Source of the DNA: JBLYYQ01 sp048550035
Lineage (GTDB): Bacteria; Nitrospinota_A; UBA7883; JBLYYQ01
Assembly: GCA_048550035.1 (NCBI GenBank)
Contig: JBLYYQ010000035.1
Span: 1 to 9,941, forward strand
Direction of reading: 5' to 3'
DNA length: 9,941 nucleotides
The translations under genes and the position numbers were made by a program. This document shows, piece by piece, positions 1 through 5,762 of the stretch. The notes under the pieces were generated by a model. It saw nothing but the letters and a program-made list of their open reading frames with translations. It searched no databases and had not been told where the DNA came from. Each line of letters opens with the position of its first letter. The first letter of the stretch is position 1.

Positions 1-293
1 CGATTGTCAATTAATGAATTGATTGCAATCTTATCTATATTAAAACTGTTCAAAATCGACTGGTTGATATTGTCACCAAACTGCTCTCTAAGGTTTGATT
101 CAATACGGCTAATGGCATTATAATATTCTTGCTGAGTAATTGGTTCTCCATACACTATTGCCACCCCTCCTGATCCGCGTGGACGAACATCACCCCAGAG
201 CAAGAACGCTGCTCCAACAAAAGTGAATGCAACAACACTCATAACAGCCTTGCCGATGAAACTTTTGGAAAGTTCCCTAATCTTAGTAATCAT
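1..293 (-). CDS. SurA_N / PpiD-like periplasmic folding factor, N-terminal part (cut by window edge)
   Basis: Ninety-seven N-terminal codons are present; the gene runs off the left edge. The ATG at 293-291 is preceded by AGAGGG at a spacing of about five bases, a strong ribosome binding site. The protein begins MITKIRELSKSFIGKAVMSV, continues into one hydrophobic segment (about residues 16-33) and then a GDVRPRG turn. From about residue 44 it has the pattern of the SurA_N domain found in PpiD and SurA: AIVYGEPITQQEYYNAI, then ESNLREQFGD and a leucine/isoleucine-rich stretch ending NSLID. A single membrane anchor followed by SurA_N fits PpiD, an inner-membrane-anchored chaperone that helps outer-membrane and secreted proteins leave the Sec translocon. 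The parvulin domain, if present, would lie outside the window, so isomerase activity cannot be judged. It sits 69 bp downstream of cpoB on the same strand and may be the tail of the tol operon or have its own promoter. The domain call is fairly firm; PpiD versus another SurA_N protein is open. Confidence 0.75.
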   Translation of the reverse strand, partial: MITKIRELSKSFIGKAVMSVVAFTFVGAAFLLWGDVRPRGSGGVAIVYGEPITQQEYYNAISRIESNLREQFGDNINQSILNSFNIDKIAINSLIDN

Positions 294-362
294 ATTTTCC
301 CTCTGTGCAAAATCAGAACCCGGAAGCTCGCTTGTTTATTCTTATTTTTTAGATCTATTTAC

Positions 363-1370
363 TTATTCTACCAATTGTCCCAGATTTTGAGGGTCGGAAT
401 TTTCCTGAGGAGCAGTGTCGTCGTCGAAATCTAGTTCCTTACTTATCTCAGAATCGCTGACACCTAATTTTTTTAAACGCCTCTTCGCTAGATCATTATC
501 TTTAGCATCAGGATATAGTGATAAAATCTGCTTGTAGCGGACAATTGCCTTGTTATCTTTACCTAACTTCTGATAAATTTCGCCTGCCTTTAGTAGTGCC
601 TGCAATGCTTTGGGTGAATCTTGGTATTTAGTTGCCATATGATCAAATGCTGTTACTGCAGGCTCTAGTGCAGCATCTAAAAGATATGATTCCCCAATCC
701 AAAACGTAGCATTTGGAGTAAGGACGTTGTCGGGGTAATTTTCTACAAACTGATTGAAACTGTCGATCGCAGCTGAGTATTCCTTGTTCAAAAAGAGGGC
801 ATATCCATCCGAATAGAGCTGATCAGCCTCTGAAAGTGTCCCTACATGACTATTCTCATTATCAAAAACTTGATTATTTCGAACTAGCCGCTCTTTAATA
901 CTAGCTACTAATTGTTTATGTTCTTTTTTGGATAATTTTTGTGATTTCGCAGTCAACTCTAAATAGGCTAGAGTCTCAATCAAAAGATCATCAATCTTGT
1001 TATTAATCCGTTTTAAATTCAGTTTAAATTCTGAACTTTCTTCTAGCGAACGGGCTTTATAGTATGCTTTTAAGTTAAGATAATACTGCTCAATATTGAT
1101 AAGCTTTTGATATAGCAGGTCACTTCTTGTGTTGAACTCATCTATTTTTGTTAAACTACTTAGCGATAATCGTTGTAATTCAGCAAGATTCGCAAAAAAG
1201 TCTGCCTGATTTTTTGTTGCTATCTCTAATTGGGCTAACTTCTTATCAATCCTATCTAGTCGGCTCGCAACTGTTGCATATGATGATTCTACATCAAATA
1301 AAAAGAGAGCTAATATGGTGAAACTTATAACAACAGATAAGATCAGATTTGAAATAGATATTCTATTCAT
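363..1370 (-). CDS. cpoB: Tol-Pal accessory protein CpoB (YbgF), coiled-coil plus TPR
   Basis: A 335-residue periplasmic protein. In known systems CpoB coordinates peptidoglycan synthesis with Tol-driven outer-membrane constriction and binds TolA. From the ATG at 1370 the protein starts with MNR and a hydrophobic run (residues 5-25), then VESSYA, a plausible signal peptidase site after Ala32, although an uncleaved anchor is possible. Residues 34-165 are charged and heptad-like (ASRLDRIDKKLAQLEI), consistent with the coiled-coil part. Residues about 182-304 carry three TPR units: ADQLYSDGYALFLNKEYSAA, then TPNATFWIGESYLL, then ALLKAGEIYQKLGKDNKAI, the classic YbgF C-terminal pattern. The tail (305-335) is acidic and low-complexity. 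The frame stays open upstream to a TTG at 1451, but that TTG lies inside a terminator-like hairpin (1422-1463) and has no ribosome binding site, so I chose the ATG. No good Shine-Dalgarno is seen upstream of 1370 either. Its place directly after pal is the canonical one. Confidence 0.88.
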   Translation of the reverse strand: MNRISISNLILSVVISFTILALFLFDVESSYATVASRLDRIDKKLAQLEIATKNQADFFANLAELQRLSLSSLTKIDEFNTRSDLLYQKLINIEQYYLNLKAYYKARSLEESSEFKLNLKRINNKIDDLLIETLAYLELTAKSQKLSKKEHKQLVASIKERLVRNNQVFDNENSHVGTLSEADQLYSDGYALFLNKEYSAAIDSFNQFVENYPDNVLTPNATFWIGESYLLDAALEPAVTAFDHMATKYQDSPKALQALLKAGEIYQKLGKDNKAIVRYKQILSLYPDAKDNDLAKRRLKKLGVSDSEISKELDFDDDTAPQENSDPQNLGQLVE

Positions 1371-1421
1371 AGCAAAAAATAAGCGAAACCTACTACACAA
1401 CCTTAGAATATATAAAGTAAA

Positions 1422-1463
1422 AATCGCTCTTCTTGATTTAATATGTATCAAGAAGAGTCGATT
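1422..1463 (-). terminator. Intrinsic terminator or attenuator between pal and cpoB
   Basis: The arms 1447-1463 and 1422-1437 form a 16-bp stem with one bulged base (A1461 in plus numbering region GTCGATT versus GCGATT) and a 9-base loop. Read on the minus strand, the second arm ends GCGATT and runs into TTTAC, giving a short T-tract. The stem has about six G-C pairs. It starts 23 bases past the pal stop codon, where a terminator for a tolQ-to-pal transcript would lie, and 51 bases before the cpoB ATG. Read on the plus strand, the hairpin is not followed by a T-run. It may be a partial terminator that lowers cpoB relative to pal, or a full stop with cpoB transcribed from a separate promoter. 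Confidence 0.7.
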
Positions 1464-1485
1464 CTATATAAAATAGTTGCTTTTA

Positions 1486-2001
1486 TTACTTAAAAGTAAC
1501 TGAAAATTGTGCTCGCCTATTTTTAGCCCATGCAGCACTATCACTCCCTGTAGCAGCAGGAAGTTCTTCTCCATAACTTATTGTAAAGATACGCTCAGAA
1601 CCTACTCCTAAACTTGCCAAATAATCTTTGACTGTATTTGCTCGGCGCTCACCCAATGCTAGATTATACTCTTCGGTACCACGCTCATCACAATGACCCT
1701 CAATCTGTAGCTGTGCAAATGGATTCTCTCGTAGCCAGTTAGAATGGTTTGCTAACAGATCCCTTGACTCTTGACTCAATGTAGAGCTGTCAAAATCAAA
1801 GTAAATTGTTGCCAGTACCGTTGATTTGTCTGGAAACTCTAATGGCCTTGCATTTGGATCATCTCCTCCAGATACTACGTTAGCATCGTCTTCTACTTCC
1901 ACTTGTGTAGACGCACATGCCCCAAAAAACACAAAACTCACTGTGAAAACCGCCAACATTAGCAGATTTACAGCTCCAAATTTCCCTGATTGCAATTTCA
2001 T
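1486..2001 (-). CDS. pal: Peptidoglycan-associated lipoprotein Pal
   Basis: A 171-residue outer-membrane lipoprotein that ties the outer membrane to peptidoglycan and is positioned by the Tol motor at division sites. The signal peptide (residues 1-28) ends in the lipobox FGAC, so Cys29 would be lipidated; Ala at +2 permits transport to the outer membrane. A flexible acidic linker (32-58) leads into an OmpA-like domain (about 62-171): ATIYFDFDSSTLS, then IEGHCDERGTEEYNLALGERR. Asp105 and Arg120 occupy the positions that bind the meso-diaminopimelate carboxylates in OmpA-family domains, and Asn113 is conserved. Length and domain order match ordinary Pal. The ATG is preceded by GGAGAAGGG at normal spacing. 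It lies 152 bp downstream of tolB, the longest gap in the operon, and is followed by a terminator-like hairpin, as expected for a highly expressed lipoprotein that may have its own promoter. Confidence 0.97.
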   Translation of the reverse strand: MKLQSGKFGAVNLLMLAVFTVSFVFFGACASTQVEVEDDANVVSGGDDPNARPLEFPDKSTVLATIYFDFDSSTLSQESRDLLANHSNWLRENPFAQLQIEGHCDERGTEEYNLALGERRANTVKDYLASLGVGSERIFTISYGEELPAATGSDSAAWAKNRRAQFSVTFK

Positions 2002-2112
2002 AATAACCCTTCTCCAAAAATGTTTCTAAACAACCTCTCTCACGTCTGCCCATTACTAGCCTGTTACTATCTTGGGATCCTATGTTCCTTAACAGTAACA
2101 AATTATTTTAGC

Positions 2113-2141
2113 TTTATCAAGAGAAAAATTCTTTTTACCAA
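2113..2141 (-). promoter_or_regulatory. Possible promoter for pal in the tolB-pal gap
   Basis: On the minus strand TTGGTA (2141-2136) is separated by 17 bp from GATAAA (2118-2113); each matches 4 of 6 bases of the sigma70 consensus. It would start transcription about 105 bases before the pal ATG. Further downstream in the gap, TGTTACT and AGTAACA (plus 2094-2100 and 2062-2068) form a weak 7-bp stem with a 25-base loop. AT-rich gaps give such matches by chance, so this is only a candidate. Confidence 0.25.
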
Positions 2142-2153
2142 CTCTTTTATCAA

Positions 2154-3509
2154 TTATTTCATCAGGTCGAGGATTGATGATCCCCAAGATGGAGAAAATC
2201 CACCTCCTCGCTCTCGGCTAGATTGCTGCTGATTCTTACCATTCCTATTCATAATATATATCTGCGTTACTCCTGTGCGATCTGATGAAAATGCTAGATG
2301 GCGACCATTATGAGAAAAGCTAGGACTCTCATTACTACCTTGACTATTTGTTAGATACCGAACCTCGCGACTACGGTTAACATAGATATCCTTACTATCT
2401 ATCAATGCTATATTAAACTTACTTCCTCTACCAGAGCTATATGCAATATAATCATTATTTGGTGACCACGATGCACTTGCATTATAATTGCCAGAATAGG
2501 TTAAACGTTTAGCACTCGAACCATCTCGTTTCATTGTATATATTTGCGGTGATCCTGATCGATCTGAAGTATAGGCGATATATCGACCATCAGGTGACAA
2601 TGTTGGCGATGTCTCGATTGAGATCGCTCTTGTTAATCTTCTTAAATTATTACCATCTTTATTGATAATATATATCTCAGAGTTTCCTCTATATGACAAT
2701 GAAAAGACTACCTCACGTCCATTTGGCGTGAACTCACCTGTCGTGTTTAACCCTAGCCGTCTTGAGATATCTTTTCTCGTTCTGGTTGATAGATTTAATA
2801 GGTAAAGATCTGGATTCCTATCTCTATACGATGTAAAGAGTATTTCATTATTCTTTTGATGGAAATGTGGAAAGAGAACCAGACTATTGTCGTTTGTTAA
2901 TCTACTGCTATTCCCTCCATCATAGTCCATAAGATAAAGCTCTTTGTGCCTACCGTTCCTTGATACATATGCAATCCTTGTAGTTGCAACTCCTACATCG
3001 TTTGCGATATGCTTTAATATATCGTCAGAAAGCATATGAGCAACAAGCCTGCTTTGTGATAGCACTCCTTCATACTTTCGCTGCAGCAATCTACGCTGAG
3101 TATTGACATTATAAAGGTACATATTCACTACAAACTTCTCACCCTGAATGACCTCAAGATCACCTTTTACAAGAAAATGACGGGCTAACGTTCGCCATTC
3201 ATCAAAATTTATCTTCCCAGTGGCATTGTCTTTTTCATATGCTTCACGCAGAAAGTCCATATTTTGAGTAGGAGCAAATTGACCTGTAAACTTAAGATCC
3301 GATCCGATAACTTCTGCAATCTCTTCACCTAACCTGTCGTTAGCGCTACTGTATGCTTCAAACATTGGAACTGCAATCTCTACTAAATTAGATTCTCGTC
3401 TAGATGATTTCACGTCATGGACGGTTGCTCCATAAATATTCTCGAAGCAAAACATTGAAATCAGAACTACTACTAAACTTATTTTGAAACTTTGCTCAAA
3501 TTTTGACAT
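2154..3509 (-). CDS. tolB: Tol-Pal periplasmic protein TolB
   Basis: A 451-residue periplasmic protein that switches between binding Pal and TolA during outer-membrane constriction. A signal peptide covers about residues 1-28 (SFKISLVVVLISMFCF core, likely cleavage after IYGA). Residues about 43-172 form the TolB N-terminal domain, including the conserved style of ARHFLVKGDLE and the region where oligopeptide-like folds occur in the family. Residues about 178-445 form a beta-propeller of PD40/WD40-like blades, seen most clearly as SPDGRYIAYTSDRSG with PQIYTM (305-326), WSPNNDYIAYSSGRG (348-362) and SHNGRHLAFSSDRTG with QIYIM (399-420). A weaker blade lies at 260-283. The length is close to the 430-450 usual for TolB. 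The ATG is preceded by AAGG about eleven bases upstream. It follows tolA by 57 bp and is complete. Confidence 0.97.
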   Translation of the reverse strand: MSKFEQSFKISLVVVLISMFCFENIYGATVHDVKSSRRESNLVEIAVPMFEAYSSANDRLGEEIAEVIGSDLKFTGQFAPTQNMDFLREAYEKDNATGKINFDEWRTLARHFLVKGDLEVIQGEKFVVNMYLYNVNTQRRLLQRKYEGVLSQSRLVAHMLSDDILKHIANDVGVATTRIAYVSRNGRHKELYLMDYDGGNSSRLTNDNSLVLFPHFHQKNNEILFTSYRDRNPDLYLLNLSTRTRKDISRRLGLNTTGEFTPNGREVVFSLSYRGNSEIYIINKDGNNLRRLTRAISIETSPTLSPDGRYIAYTSDRSGSPQIYTMKRDGSSAKRLTYSGNYNASASWSPNNDYIAYSSGRGSKFNIALIDSKDIYVNRSREVRYLTNSQGSNESPSFSHNGRHLAFSSDRTGVTQIYIMNRNGKNQQQSSRERGGGFSPSWGSSILDLMK

Positions 3510-3566
3510 ATTCTATTTAACCTTGCAAAAAAGCGTCACTAGCAATATTAGTTTATAAAACCATAT

Positions 3567-4190
3567 TTAATTTATAACTTGATCGTACTCAAATGTATAT
3601 CGAATTGGCAACAGAAATTCTTTATATACTTTTGGCAGCGGTGGCAATACTACCTTCCTTATAGCCTTAAGGACAGAATCATCTAATGTCTTGCTCCCAG
3701 ACGATGTCACTAGCTCTATATTAATAATAGAGCCATCTTTTAAAATATCGAACCTCGCAATAGGATCTCTTGTTTTGGTTGATACATCTACCCCGATAGT
3801 TTCCCAATTGTCATAAATATCATTAACCATAAGATCGATATAATATTGATAACGAACCTCATCGCCAATAGTTTTGATCGGCGTTTTCTTCTTTGCAACT
3901 TTGATTTTTTTAGGAGTTTTCAATTCTTGCGGCTTTAGCTTCTTATCTTTTGCAACCTTTTTTGGGGAGAACTGTAGAGCCTTAGTAACCGGCGCTACCT
4001 CTTGAACTTTTTCAACCTCCTTGGCAACCTCTTCCTTGATTTCTGCAACTGGCTGATCGAGACTTACTATATCGACTACATGGTAGCCAGGAGTGATAGA
4101 GGGACTTTTACTGAATTGGAAATAGGCAGCAGTAACAAATAGAAGAGCATGCCCTATAAGAGATATCGTAATTGCAGTTCTTAATGACAT
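3567..4190 (-). CDS. tolA: TolA, short TonB-like form
   Basis: A 207-residue inner-membrane protein that reaches across the periplasm and transmits force from TolQR to TolB/Pal. One membrane segment spans about residues 6-25. It contains Ser10-x3-His14, matching the S-x3-H motif by which the TolA helix couples to TolQR. Residues 48-108 are a lysine/proline/glutamate linker (EIKEEVAKEVEKVQEV, KTPKKIKVAKKKTP). Residues about 110-207 form a TonB/TolA C-terminal domain: YYIDLMVNDIYDNWE, IELVTSSGSKTLDDSVLKAI and LPPLP. Enterobacterial TolA is about 420 residues with a long alanine-rich helix; here that helix is missing and the linker is only about 60 residues. By sequence alone it could be called an energy transducer of the TonB family. 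The neighbours tolR and tolB decide for TolA. GTGGAG lies about ten bases before the ATG. Confidence 0.9.
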   Translation of the reverse strand: MSLRTAITISLIGHALLFVTAAYFQFSKSPSITPGYHVVDIVSLDQPVAEIKEEVAKEVEKVQEVAPVTKALQFSPKKVAKDKKLKPQELKTPKKIKVAKKKTPIKTIGDEVRYQYYIDLMVNDIYDNWETIGVDVSTKTRDPIARFDILKDGSIINIELVTSSGSKTLDDSVLKAIRKVVLPPLPKVYKEFLLPIRYTFEYDQVIN

Positions 4191-4259
4191 CGTCTAATAC
4201 TCCACTAAGCAAGCAAAAAGGATCTCAATCCTGATCGGGTCATGTTCGTTAATTAATAT

Positions 4260-4694
4260 TTAGAGTGGTTCAGGTGTTGCAACTAACCCTATTTTGACAG
4301 CACCACCTTTTCTGATTAGACCAACTAAGTTGATGACAGCATCATAGCTTAACTCTTTATCAGCACGAAGAAAGAGTTGAGCCGCTTTATTTTTTGAGAT
4401 AGCTTTTATCTCATTTAGGAGCTCTTCTTCAGTGACTCGTTTATCGTTAAAGAATATCTTCCCATCTTTTCTTAGACTTACCATAAGATCATCAGCTACA
4501 AGAGTAGGTCCGAGATTTTCCTCTGGGAGGTCAACATCTAACCCATTTTGCAATAACGGCGCAGTAACAATAAAGATAATAAGCAAAACCAACATTACAT
4601 CTATAAATGGAGTAACATTGATCTCAGAAATAAGACGGTGATTATGTCTTGAAGCTCGCCTTGAGTGGTAAAGTTTCCTTGAATAATGGCTCAT
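4260..4694 (-). CDS. tolR: TolR, ExbD/TolR family motor subunit
   Basis: A 144-residue inner-membrane protein forming the proton channel with TolQ. A basic cytoplasmic N-terminus (SRKLYHSRRASRHNHR) precedes the family signature INVTPFIDVMLVLLIIFIV, with Asp32 as the protonatable residue equivalent to Asp23 of E. coli TolR. The membrane helix covers about 29-48. The remaining residues (about 55-144) form the periplasmic domain that dimerises and binds peptidoglycan in the family (LDVDLPEENL, LFLRADKELSYDAVINLVGL, GLVATPEPL). The length is normal. The ATG begins four bases after the tolQ TGA (TGATAATATG on the minus strand), and no Shine-Dalgarno is visible, so translation is probably coupled to tolQ. 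A 69-bp gap separates it from tolA. Confidence 0.96.
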   Translation of the reverse strand: MSHYSRKLYHSRRASRHNHRLISEINVTPFIDVMLVLLIIFIVTAPLLQNGLDVDLPEENLGPTLVADDLMVSLRKDGKIFFNDKRVTEEELLNEIKAISKNKAAQLFLRADKELSYDAVINLVGLIRKGGAVKIGLVATPEPL

Positions 4695-4698
4695 ATTA

Positions 4699-5445
4699 TC
4701 AAGAGAGCTTTATGTAGACTTTGTCGATCATAGTAAGGAAATCTAACGAGAAGTTATCAAGCTGGCTTGAGAGAGTTTTCGATTCTTGGACAAAGTAGTT
4801 ATATCCTATAACCGCAGGTACTGCTGTAAATATTCCAGCCGCAGTTGCAATAAGAGCTTCTGAAATGCCAGGAGCAACGACAGCTACACTTGCAGAACCT
4901 GTTGCACCGATCCCTGCAAACGCCTCCATAACACCCCATACAGTCCCAAACAGTCCGATAAATGGGGCTGTTGAACCTGTTGCACCTAAAAAGAAACTGT
5001 AAGATTCTAGCTGCGTAGATTCTTCAGCTGACGCTCGCTCGAGTGCTCTTGCAATTGAATCAATCTTCTCTAATACCAACTCGTCAGAGGTGATCGCTCT
5101 TGCATCTTGGGTAAGGCGAAACTGAGCAGCAAGCTCTATATATCCTGCTAAAAAGAGACGAGCTATGGGACAAGTTTTCATCTTATTTGCATAACTATAG
5201 AGAGTATCAATCTGGATACCACGCCTATGAAAATAACTGTTGAAAAGAGCCCCGTCTCGATTAATATTTTGAAACAATCTATATTTGTGAATCATAATTC
5301 CCCAAGAGGCTATTGATAGTCCTAAGAGGAGTGCTAAAACAAACTTCCCGACCCACCCAGTATGTGATATTAAACCCAAAACAGATAAAGAACTGCCATT
5401 ACTTCCAATCAGACTGGAGCTATAAACTGCTATAAATTCAATCAT
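4699..5445 (-). CDS. tolQ: TolQ, MotA/TolQ/ExbB family motor subunit
   Basis: A 248-residue polytopic inner-membrane protein, the stator-like ring around TolR. It has three membrane helices: about 33-52 (KFVLALLLGLSIASWGIMI), about 150-175 and about 194-216. The region between helices 1 and 2 is cytoplasmic (ALERASAEESTQLES). The conserved core GSTAPFIGLFGTVWGVMEAF runs through helix 2, and VAPGISEALIATAAGIFTA through helix 3. Thr168 and Thr201 fall at the pore-lining threonines described for the family (E. coli Thr145 and Thr178), and Glu196 is the conserved acidic residue. The protein carries about 20 extra N-terminal residues, rich in Ser and Gly, compared with E. coli TolQ. It is the first gene of the tol operon; no ybgC-like thioesterase gene precedes it. 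The promoter TTGATT-17-TAGAAT lies just upstream. The ribosome binding site is weak. Confidence 0.96.
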   Translation of the reverse strand: MIEFIAVYSSSLIGSNGSSLSVLGLISHTGWVGKFVLALLLGLSIASWGIMIHKYRLFQNINRDGALFNSYFHRRGIQIDTLYSYANKMKTCPIARLFLAGYIELAAQFRLTQDARAITSDELVLEKIDSIARALERASAEESTQLESYSFFLGATGSTAPFIGLFGTVWGVMEAFAGIGATGSASVAVVAPGISEALIATAAGIFTAVPAVIGYNYFVQESKTLSSQLDNFSLDFLTMIDKVYIKLS

Positions 5446-5481
5446 AGATAATTTTCATTGCCAAAATTTTTAATAACACTT

Positions 5482-5510
5482 ATTCTATCACTTATTTCAA
5501 ACTAAATCAA
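5482..5510 (-). promoter_or_regulatory. Sigma70-type promoter of the tol operon
   Basis: On the minus strand TTGATT (5510-5505) and TAGAAT (5487-5482) are separated by exactly 17 bp; they match 4 of 6 and 5 of 6 consensus bases. The predicted start is near 5475, giving a leader of about 30 bases before the tolQ ATG. No other candidate in the gap fits as well. Confidence 0.6.
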
Positions 5511-5551
5511 TTTCTTATATGATAGATCTGAAGATAACCTGATACAAATAG

Positions 5552-5580
5552 TTGACAAAGAGTAAAATCTTCCTTAGACT
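5552..5580 (+). promoter_or_regulatory. Sigma70-type promoter of leuA
   Basis: A perfect TTGACA (5552-5557), a 17-bp spacer and TAGACT (5575-5580, 4 of 6). The predicted start near 5587 lies just upstream of the leader ORF ribosome binding site, leaving an untranslated leader of about 175 bases before leuA. It is divergent from the tolQ promoter; the two -35 boxes are about 41 bp apart, close enough to share a regulator, though no clear operator palindrome is seen between them. Confidence 0.65.
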
Positions 5581-5595
5581 ACAAATGAGGTAAAA

Positions 5596-5685
5596 ATGAT
5601 AAATAGTGTATTAGCCGTTTTGATTAAGATTGACTGGAGTTCATCCACTCTAACCTTGCTTGCGCCGTTGCGCGCGTCTATATAA
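5596..5685 (+). CDS. Putative leuA leader peptide, 29 residues
   Basis: A short reading frame in the leuA 5' leader. The ATG at 5596 is preceded by TGAGGTAAAA, a good ribosome binding site at ideal distance and better than that of leuA itself. The peptide begins MINSVLAVLIKIDWSSS and ends TLTLLAPLRASI. It contains six Leu, four Ile and two Val in 29 residues, with Leu19, Leu21, Leu22 and Leu25 clustered. A leucine-rich leader directly before leuA is the hallmark of ribosome-mediated control known from the enterobacterial leuABCD operon (leuL). The 3' part (5657-5678) is strikingly GC-rich for this AT-rich DNA and includes a small GCGC-CGTT-GCGC stem-loop. I see no classic terminator between its stop and leuA, so the mechanism may act on translation rather than termination. 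Coding status is inferred from position, ribosome binding site and composition. Confidence 0.6.
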   Translation: MINSVLAVLIKIDWSSSTLTLLAPLRASI

Positions 5686-5690
5686 TTACC

Positions 5691-5759
5691 CCAACCTGAC
5701 TTTTAGTAAAATAAGTAGTAAAATTTTAAGAACAAATTTTAGTATAAGAGGTCTATTGG
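5691..5759 (+). promoter_or_regulatory. Possible structure hiding the leuA ribosome binding site
   Basis: CCAACCT (5691-5697), five bases past the leader stop codon, can pair with AGG (5749-5751) and TTGG (5756-5759), giving seven pairs with a four-base bulge. This would cover the AGAGG that serves as the leuA Shine-Dalgarno. Inside it, TAAAATTT (5719-5726) and AAATTTTA (5734-5741) form an all-A/T 8-bp stem. A ribosome finishing the leader peptide would cover 5691-5697. The pairing is weak and hand-found, so this is a hypothesis. Confidence 0.25.
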
Positions 5760-5762
5760 ACT

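Noticed and set aside
1371..1451. Upstream extension of cpoB to the TTG at 1451
   Set aside because: The TTG lies inside a terminator-like stem, has no ribosome binding site, and would put a basic 27-residue stretch before the signal peptide.
1826..2232. Several short frames on both strands across the pal start and the tolB-pal gap
   Set aside because: They overlap the clear pal and tolB frames, have no family resemblance and no convincing ribosome binding sites.
4215..4232. Small hairpin with a T-run between tolR and tolA (AGGAT-TGAG-ATCCT then TTTT on the minus strand)
   Set aside because: The stem is only 5 bp with two G-C pairs, too weak to call a terminator; at most a slight internal attenuator.
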